A stretch of 5,461 bases of DNA, from positions 1 to 5,461 of the forward strand of contig JBGPIT010000351.1 in assembly GCA_041485125.1 (NCBI GenBank). Reading direction: 5' to 3'. The DNA comes from JBGPIT01 sp041485125 (GTDB lineage: Bacteria > Desulfobacterota > Binatia > UTPRO1). Position 1 is the stretch's first letter; each line of letters begins with the position of its first letter. The notes under the pieces were generated by a model. That model was given only the letters and a program-made list of their open reading frames with translations. It was not told where the DNA came from and did not search any database. Position numbers and translations under genes: made by a program. Shown one piece after another: positions 1-3,992 of this stretch.

Positions 1-885
1 ATGTGCCGCTGGCACTACACGGACGACGCCGGCGACCCGACGATCTTCACCGGCATGGGCCAGGGCGTCGCGGGCATCGCCTGGGCGTTCGACGTCTTCG
101 CGGAGCGCACCGGCGACGTGAGCTACGAGCAGTACGCGCTCGGCGCCGCCGCGTATCTCGAGAGCCTCATCTCCGCCGACGGCGCGATTCCCGAGCAGCC
201 GGGCACGACGGGCTACGACACCGGCTTCTTGAACGGCTCCGCCGGCGACGCGTTCCTCTTTCTCCGGCTCTATCAACGCACCGCCGACGTGCGTTGGCTG
301 AACGACGCGAATCGGCTGCTCGCATGGGTGCGCGCGCAGGCGCGGTCGCAGTCGAGCGGGATCGCGTGGCCGATCGAGATCGACCCGAGCGGCGAGAACG
401 CCGACGACCTGCTCGCGACCGGCATCGAGGAAGGCGCGGCCGGCATCGGCTGGGTCGAGCTGCAGGCGTACAACGTGACGGGCGCGGCGATCGACCTCGA
501 CACCGCGCGCGCCGCCGGTGACTGGCTCCTCGCGATCGCGTTCGACGAGTGCGGCGGCAAAGCGTGGCCGGAGGACGTCGGCGACGTCCTCGTCCACACG
601 AGTCTCGACAACGGCGCGCCCGGCATCGGCTGGTTCCTCGACGATCTCTTCCGCGCGACGGCAACCGACGCGTACGAGACTGGCGCGCTCGGCGCGGCGA
701 CGTGGATCGCCGCGGTGTCGCGCACCGACAAGCGCGGCGTCTACTGGTACGAGAATCGCCGCGGTAAGAGATCGCGCCTGCGCGCCGAGCCGTCGTGGCA
801 CTGGGGGACCGCCGGTATCGCGGCGTTTCTCGCGCGCTTGGAAGGCTGGCCCGTCGACATGCCCGGCGAGGAGCCGGGCCTGTGA
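1..885 (+). CDS. LanC-like alpha/alpha-toroid protein, probably 5'-truncated
   Basis: The product resembles the lanthionine synthetase C-like family, an alpha/alpha toroid built from helical hairpins that each carry a Gly-x-x-Gly motif. Five such motifs are visible at about residues 20-26 (GQGVAGI), 78-82 (NGSAG), 143-149 (EEGAAGI), 203-209 (DNGAPGI) and 268-273 (WGTAGI). Each of the first four is followed by a helix ending in a 'TGD'-like turn and an alanine-rich helix with a Trp or Tyr. True LanC cyclases use a Cys/Cys-His zinc site next to these motifs. Here the only cysteines are C2 and C184, neither beside a glycine motif, so cyclase activity is unlikely and the substrate is unknown. Family members are usually around 400 residues with seven hairpins, so the 294 residues here probably lack the N-terminal part. 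The ATG at base 1 coincides with the window edge and may be internal. No lanthipeptide precursor or LanB-type gene is visible. A general six-hairpin toroid such as a glycosidase-like protein is the main alternative. Confidence 0.72.
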   Translation: MCRWHYTDDAGDPTIFTGMGQGVAGIAWAFDVFAERTGDVSYEQYALGAAAYLESLISADGAIPEQPGTTGYDTGFLNGSAGDAFLFLRLYQRTADVRWLNDANRLLAWVRAQARSQSSGIAWPIEIDPSGENADDLLATGIEEGAAGIGWVELQAYNVTGAAIDLDTARAAGDWLLAIAFDECGGKAWPEDVGDVLVHTSLDNGAPGIGWFLDDLFRATATDAYETGALGAATWIAAVSRTDKRGVYWYENRRGKRSRLRAEPSWHWGTAGIAAFLARLEGWPVDMPGEEPGL

Positions 886-914
886 GTGAAGGTCTTCGCT
901 GCGGCGGAGTTCGA

Positions 915-944
915 TTGACCGGCCGGCGACGGCTGGCTTAGAGT
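915..944 (+). promoter_or_regulatory. Putative promoter of the flavoprotein gene, short 5' leader
   Basis: A TTGACC box at 915-920 and a TAGAGT box at 939-944 are separated by 18 bases, matching the housekeeping -35 well and the -10 at 4 of 6 positions. TAG-containing -10 boxes are common in high-GC bacteria. Transcription would begin at about 950-952, only some 8-10 bases before the ATG at 960. No Shine-Dalgarno sequence precedes that ATG. The site fills the only non-coding gap between the LanC-like gene and the flavoprotein gene. This is a pattern match by eye. Confidence 0.42.
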
Positions 945-959
945 CCGCCGGACGACGCG

Positions 960-2123
960 ATGACGACCGACGCAGAACGAACTCTCTCCGACGTCCGTGA
1001 CTTCGCGCCCGCGCTGGCGGCGCGTGCTCCCGAGATCGAGGCCGGCCGGCGCCTGCCGCCCGATCTGGTGCAGCAGCTGAAGGCACTCGGCGTCTTCCGC
1101 ATGCTGGTGCCGCGCAGCCACGGCGGTCTCGAGATCGAGTTTCCGCCGAGCGTCGACGTCCTCGCCGCGCTCGCCGCCGCCGACGGCGCGACCGGCTGGA
1201 CGGTGATGATCGGCTGCGAGACGCCGCAGCTCTTCGCGCTCCTGCCGCGCGCCAGCTTCGACGCGGTGTACGCCGGCGGTCCCGACACGATCTGCGGCGG
1301 CGCCTTCGCGCCGCAAGGGAAGGCCGAGGTCGAGGCCGGCGGCTACCGCGCCGCGGGACGGTGGAGCTTTGCGAGCGGCTGCCAGCACGCCGACTGGCTC
1401 TTCGGCCAGTGCGTCGTCCTCGAGAACGGCGCGCCGGTGCCGGGCCCGATCCCGAACACGCCGAAGATCCGCTGCATGCTGCGGCCGGCGTCGCAGTGGC
1501 AGATCGTCGACACCTGGTACACCTCGGGGATGCGCGGCACCGGCAGCCAGGACATCGCGATCGAGCCGGTCCACATCGACGAGGCGTGGAGCTTCGACCT
1601 CTGGTTCGGCGAGCCCTCGCTGCCCGGCGCGATCTTCGCGGCGCCGCTGCTCCAGTTCTCGATGCACATCGGCGCCGTCGCGCTCGGCATCGCGGAGGGC
1701 GCGCTCGCCGATCTCCTGGCGCTCGCCGATACCAAGAAGGTGCGCCTCTACGCGCGCGCCGAGATCGCCGACCAACCGCTCTTCCAGTTCCACCTCGGCC
1801 ACGCCGAGGCCGACGCGCGCGCCGCGCGTGCGTACCTGACGTCATGTGCGGAGAGCTACTGGGCGCAGGCCCAGGCGGGCGCGCTCGATCCCGCGCTGCG
1901 GACCCGCGTGCTGCAGACCGTCGCGTGGGTGGTCGAGACCGCCGCGCGCGTCGTCGACGTCTGCTACACCGCCGGCGGCGGCAGCGCGCTCTACGACAAG
2001 TCGCCGCTGCAGCGCCGCCTGCGCGACATCCACACCCTCACGCAGCACGCCTCGGTGCAGGAGAACGTCTTCCAGACGGCCGGTGCCGAGAGACTCGGCC
2101 GCATGGGCGCGTTCGGTCCCTGA
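960..2123 (+). CDS. Acyl-CoA dehydrogenase-fold flavoprotein, HsaA/HpaH/DszC-type monooxygenase candidate
   Basis: This 387-residue protein has the full acyl-CoA dehydrogenase architecture: an N-terminal helical domain (about 10-95), a middle beta domain (about 100-205) and a C-terminal four-helix domain of the type-2 kind (about 230-370). The middle domain carries GRWSFASGCQHADW at 133-146 and WYTSGMRGTGSQDI at 186-199. The C-terminal domain carries YTAGGGSALYDKSPLQRRLRD at 336-356, followed by H358 and H363. These motifs are typical of flavin-dependent hydroxylases such as HsaA, HpaH (C2) and DszC, where a Ser of the FxSG segment (here S139) and a C-terminal His stabilise a C4a-hydroperoxyflavin. 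Such enzymes receive reduced flavin from a separate reductase, and none is in the window. An acyl-CoA dehydrogenase role is the alternative, and the substrate cannot be told from sequence. Length fits the family. The ATG at 960 places the N-terminal domain correctly although no Shine-Dalgarno is present. Codons are strongly G/C-ending, like the gene upstream. Confidence 0.9.
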   Translation: MTTDAERTLSDVRDFAPALAARAPEIEAGRRLPPDLVQQLKALGVFRMLVPRSHGGLEIEFPPSVDVLAALAAADGATGWTVMIGCETPQLFALLPRASFDAVYAGGPDTICGGAFAPQGKAEVEAGGYRAAGRWSFASGCQHADWLFGQCVVLENGAPVPGPIPNTPKIRCMLRPASQWQIVDTWYTSGMRGTGSQDIAIEPVHIDEAWSFDLWFGEPSLPGAIFAAPLLQFSMHIGAVALGIAEGALADLLALADTKKVRLYARAEIADQPLFQFHLGHAEADARAARAYLTSCAESYWAQAQAGALDPALRTRVLQTVAWVVETAARVVDVCYTAGGGSALYDKSPLQRRLRDIHTLTQHASVQENVFQTAGAERLGRMGAFGP

Positions 2124-2193
2124 GAGTCACCGTGAACTCAGGTCACCAGGCGAGGGGCTCTTCAACGACGAGTGTTGCGGCCGGTCGAGCTCA

Positions 2194-2591
2194 TCAGAAC
2201 CAGCCTTCCTCTTCCATCTTTCCCGGCGAGAGCCTGACGGTCACGTCGTAGGCTTTGTCGCGGGCGATCAGGGTGCCCTGGCGCCAGTATTAGATCTCCT
2301 TGGGCTTTCCGAGCCCGTCGATGGTGACGACGACCGTTCCGTCGGCAATTCGCTACGTACCCGTCTTCACCACGTGCTGCCTGTCAACGAACCGCACCCG
2401 CGAGGCAAATCGCCCATCCTTCTCGAAGTGAACACCCAGCTCATCAATCAGGAAGAACAGCGCATCGCCATCAATGTGGACGGTATGCCAGATCGTACCG
2501 GTGAGCGTGAGAGGCGATTTGGGCTGCTGAACTTTTCCCGCTCGCCGGTCCCGCCAAGACGTCCGCGGCAAGCAGCGACTATACGCATCAT
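2194..2591 (-). pseudogene. Decayed small exported protein gene (possible lipocalin-like beta-barrel)
   Basis: On the minus strand one frame from about 2535 down to the TGA at 2194-2196 reads as a coherent protein apart from two internal stops: TAG at 2353-2355 and TAA at 2290-2292. The text runs on sensibly across both, for example KTGT-stop-RIADGTVVVTIDG, then KPKEI-stop-YWRQGTLIARDKAYDV, ending in KMEEEGWF. Alternating short strands (GTIWHTV, ALFFLI, GRFASRVRFVD, TVVVTIDG) suggest a small beta-barrel such as a lipocalin-like or DUF domain, but I cannot name the family. An ATG at 2589-2591, preceded by GAGG at suitable spacing, would start MMRIVAA, a possible signal peptide. It lies in a different frame. 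Removing one base near 2570 and one A from the AAAA run at 2533-2536 joins start and body into a product of about 131 residues. The start and the insertion sites are inferred; the nonsense codons are read directly. Sequencing error is a less likely cause, given several independent lesions. Confidence 0.66.
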
Positions 2592-2656
2592 AGCAGCCCT
2601 CTTTCGTTCGATGAATACAGGTGCAAGGGGCGGCAATTCGCGCGGCATTGCCTAGC

Positions 2657-2684
2657 TTGACTACGATCGGCTCGGGGGTAGCGT
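2657..2684 (+). promoter_or_regulatory. Weak candidate promoter for the stress cassette
   Basis: TTGACT (2657-2662) matches the -35 consensus at 5 of 6 positions. The partner TAGCGT (2679-2684), 16 bases on, is a poor -10 (3 of 6). A stress-type sigma factor could use other boxes that I cannot recognise here. The placement, about 90 bases upstream of the first possible start at 2775, fits a cassette promoter. Treat this as a suggestion only. Confidence 0.22.
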
Positions 2685-2761
2685 CGTATCGAGACCGGAC
2701 ACCCGCCCGACCGACGATGTGCTGCTCATCGTCACGCCCACCGAGCGAGCGCCCCGCAACA

Positions 2762-2774
2762 CGGAGGCTCTCCG
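2762..2774 (+). promoter_or_regulatory. Ribosome binding site inside a small hairpin before the ATG at 2775
   Basis: GGAGG at 2763-2767 sits 7 bases before the ATG at 2775, a near-ideal Shine-Dalgarno. The same bases form a perfect 5-bp hairpin, CGGAG (2762-2766), loop GCT, CTCCG (2770-2774), ending directly at the start codon. Folding would hide most of the ribosome binding site. A second in-frame start at 2838 has its own GGGAGA (2825-2830) with 7-base spacing. Whether the hairpin regulates translation is inference; its short stem may be only marginally stable. Confidence 0.45.
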
Positions 2775-3413
2775 ATGTCAGTATCTGAGCGCCACTCATT
2801 CGTTGATCAATACGTTGAAAGGACGGGAGACAAAGCGATGGAAACGCACAATACTATGGAAACGTACAGCACTGTCGAAAGACAACCGGCAATGGCTGAG
2901 AAGAACTCAGCAGTAGCGATCTACGACACGCACCTGGGTGCGGAGAATGCGATCAGGGAACTTCAGGCATCAGGGTTCGACATCAAGAAGTTGTCGATTG
3001 TAGGGAAGGGCTACCATACCGAGGAGCACGTCGCCGGCTACTACAACACCGGCGATCGCATGCGGTATTGGGGCAAGCTCGGCGCGTTTTGGGGCGGTGT
3101 GTGGGGTCTTCTCCTCGGGTCGGCATTTTTCTGGGTTCCGGGCATCGGCCCGATCGTCGTCGGCGGCCCGCTGGTGTCGTGGATTATCGGGGCTCTCGAA
3201 GGGGCAACCATCTATGGAGGCCTGAGTGCGCTCGGAGCGGGACTCGCTAGCATCGGTATTCCGAAAAATAGTGTGCTGGACTACGAGACGGCGCTCAAGG
3301 CCGACAAGTTCCTCGTCATCGCCCACGGTACGCGAGAGGAGGTCGCCAAAGCCAGGGACATCCTCGGAAGGACGAACGCGACTTCGACGCATCGTCATGA
3401 AGGAAGGGAGTAG
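2775..3413 (+). CDS. General-stress-type protein with glycine-rich hydrophobic core
   Basis: The protein has two short alpha/beta halves flanking a hydrophobic, glycine-rich middle. Numbered from the first ATG (212 residues), the first half is about 46-79 (AVAIYDTHLGAENAIREL through KLSIVGKG). The middle, about 101-161, has GAFWGGVWGLLLGSAFFWVPG and a Gly/Ala-rich second segment. The last half is about 163-199 (PKNSVLDYETALKADKFLVI, then AHGTREEVAKARDIL). This layout is known from proteins annotated as general stress protein 17M-like (YflT-related) or loosely as 'permease'; the biochemical role is unknown. The glycine-zipper-like core suggests membrane insertion or oligomerisation. Four in-frame ATGs exist (2775, 2838, 2856, 2892). 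Both 2775 and 2838 have good Shine-Dalgarno sequences, so a 191-residue form from 2838 is equally possible. The N-terminal 45 residues are polar and look poorly conserved. The gene ends 4 bases before sodC, so the two are surely one transcript. Codon use is less GC-rich than in the two genes at the left of the window. Confidence 0.82.
   Translation: MSVSERHSFVDQYVERTGDKAMETHNTMETYSTVERQPAMAEKNSAVAIYDTHLGAENAIRELQASGFDIKKLSIVGKGYHTEEHVAGYYNTGDRMRYWGKLGAFWGGVWGLLLGSAFFWVPGIGPIVVGGPLVSWIIGALEGATIYGGLSALGAGLASIGIPKNSVLDYETALKADKFLVIAHGTREEVAKARDILGRTNATSTHRHEGRE
2838..2873 (+). repeat. 18-bp imperfect tandem duplication in the stress gene 5' end
   Basis: Bases 2838-2855 and 2856-2873 are two adjacent 18-base units that agree at 15 of 18 positions; both begin ATGGAAACG and end ACT. 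They encode METHNT followed by METYST, so the unit keeps the frame and duplicates an in-frame ATG. The first ATG is a credible translation start with GGGAGA upstream. The second copy has no Shine-Dalgarno of its own. Confidence 0.8.
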
Positions 3414-3417
3414 AGCT

Positions 3418-3942
3418 ATGAAGAGGTACATACTCGGGATGCTCATCGGTGTGCTCGTAGCGAGTCGAGGATACGCCGCGGAAGTGGTCGTCCACATGTA
3501 CCGCGTGACCCCGGACGGGATAGGTAACGAGATCGGGGTCGTCACAGCCAGCGACGGCAAGTACGGACTACTGCTCACACCGAATCTCGGCGACCTGACG
3601 CCGGGCGCGCATGGCTTCCATGTGCACCAAAACGCAGATTGCGGGCCGGGTAAGCAGGATGACAAGAGCGTCGCGGGCCTGGCGGCCGGGGGCCATCTCG
3701 ATCCGGCGAAGGTCGGTAAGCACGAAGGTCCATACGGCAGCGGGCACCTGGGAGATCAACCGGTGCTCGTCGTTGGTCCGGACGGTCGTGCCACGCTTCC
3801 GGTGCTCGGTCCACGGTTGAAGGTCAAGGATCTGAAAGGTCACTCGCTGATGATTCATGTGGGAGGCGACAACTACTCGGACGAGCCCGAGAAGCTCGGC
3901 GGTGGCGGCGCCCGGGTCGCGTGCGGGGTGATCGCGCCGTAA
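3418..3942 (+). CDS. sodC: Periplasmic Cu,Zn superoxide dismutase
   Basis: SodC dismutates superoxide to hydrogen peroxide and oxygen outside the cytoplasm. Of the 174 residues, 1-21 form a signal peptide (MKR, a hydrophobic stretch, cleavage near YAA/E). All metal ligands are present at spacings that match E. coli SodC: copper by H68, H70 and H147; the bridging His H93; zinc by H102, H110 and D113. The signature segments GFHVHQNADC (66-75), AGGHLDP (90-96), GSGHLGDQP (107-115), HVGGDNYSD (147-155) and GGGGARVACGVI (161-172) are intact. R166 is the active-site guiding Arg, and C75-C169 should form the structural disulfide, so the enzyme is expected to be active. The ATG at 3418 is preferred because GGGAG (3406-3410) lies 7 bases upstream and it gives a proper signal peptide. 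An in-frame ATG at 3397 would add seven polar residues. The gene follows the stress-protein stop by 4 bases, which implies co-transcription and perhaps translational coupling. Confidence 0.97.
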   Translation: MKRYILGMLIGVLVASRGYAAEVVVHMYRVTPDGIGNEIGVVTASDGKYGLLLTPNLGDLTPGAHGFHVHQNADCGPGKQDDKSVAGLAAGGHLDPAKVGKHEGPYGSGHLGDQPVLVVGPDGRATLPVLGPRLKVKDLKGHSLMIHVGGDNYSDEPEKLGGGGARVACGVIAP

Positions 3943-3945
3943 GGA

Positions 3946-3971
3946 CGCTCCGCGCAAGTGACTGCGGAGCG
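3946..3971 (+). terminator. Hairpin between sodC and the ATPase, possible weak or partial terminator
   Basis: CGCTCCGC (3946-3953) and GCGGAGCG (3964-3971) are perfect inverted repeats, giving an 8-bp GC-rich stem with a 10-base loop. It lies 3 bases after the sodC stop. Only ATTT follows (3975-3978), so a classical U-tract is missing and full intrinsic termination is doubtful. It could instead stabilise the sodC mRNA 3' end or set a lower level of ATPase transcript by partial read-through. Confidence 0.45.
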
Positions 3972-3992
3972 GCGATTTAGCTCTCGTACGTG

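Larger units (their letters stand above)
2592..2774. other. Intergenic region between the decayed gene and the stress cassette
   Basis: This 183-base stretch separates the minus-strand pseudogene start from the plus-strand stress gene, so it would have held divergent promoters. On the plus strand the best -35-like box is TTGACT at 2657-2662. The nearest -10 candidate, TAGCGT at 2679-2684 after 16 bases, matches only 3 of 6 positions, so the promoter is weakly supported. I see no convincing minus-strand promoter, no long inverted repeat and no RNA gene. The 70 bases between the flavoprotein stop and the pseudogene end (2124-2193) also contain nothing clear, including no recognisable terminator. 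Confidence 0.4.

Noticed and set aside
1..885. A lanthipeptide biosynthesis cluster
   Set aside because: No precursor peptide, dehydratase, protease or transporter is visible, and the LanC-like protein lacks the zinc-binding cysteines.
741..1802. Minus-strand open frame of 353 codons opposite the flavoprotein gene
   Set aside because: It crosses the gap between two real plus-strand genes, is rich in Arg, Glu, Ala and Gly without a domain pattern, and reflects the scarcity of stop codons in this GC-rich stretch.
2131..2145. GTGA-N7-TCAC inverted element after the flavoprotein stop as a terminator or operator
   Set aside because: Only four bases pair on each side, there is no T-run, and no second copy exists nearby, so it is within chance.
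1846..2655. Plus-strand open frame of 269 codons crossing the flavoprotein end and the middle region
   Set aside because: It begins inside the flavoprotein gene in another frame with an Arg/Ser/Pro-rich sequence, and its second half is antisense to the coherent decayed minus-strand protein.
2356..2799. Intact 148-residue minus-strand gene starting at 2799
   Set aside because: Only its last 60 or so residues look like protein, and that segment continues past the stop at 2353-2355. The upstream part overlaps the stress gene start and has no credible domain, so a pseudogene with a start near 2591 explains it better.
3226..3417. An N-terminal extension of SodC beginning at 3226
   Set aside because: It overlaps the stress gene in another frame, is Arg/Ser-rich, and would bury the signal peptide. 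The ATG at 3418 has a good Shine-Dalgarno and a proper signal peptide.
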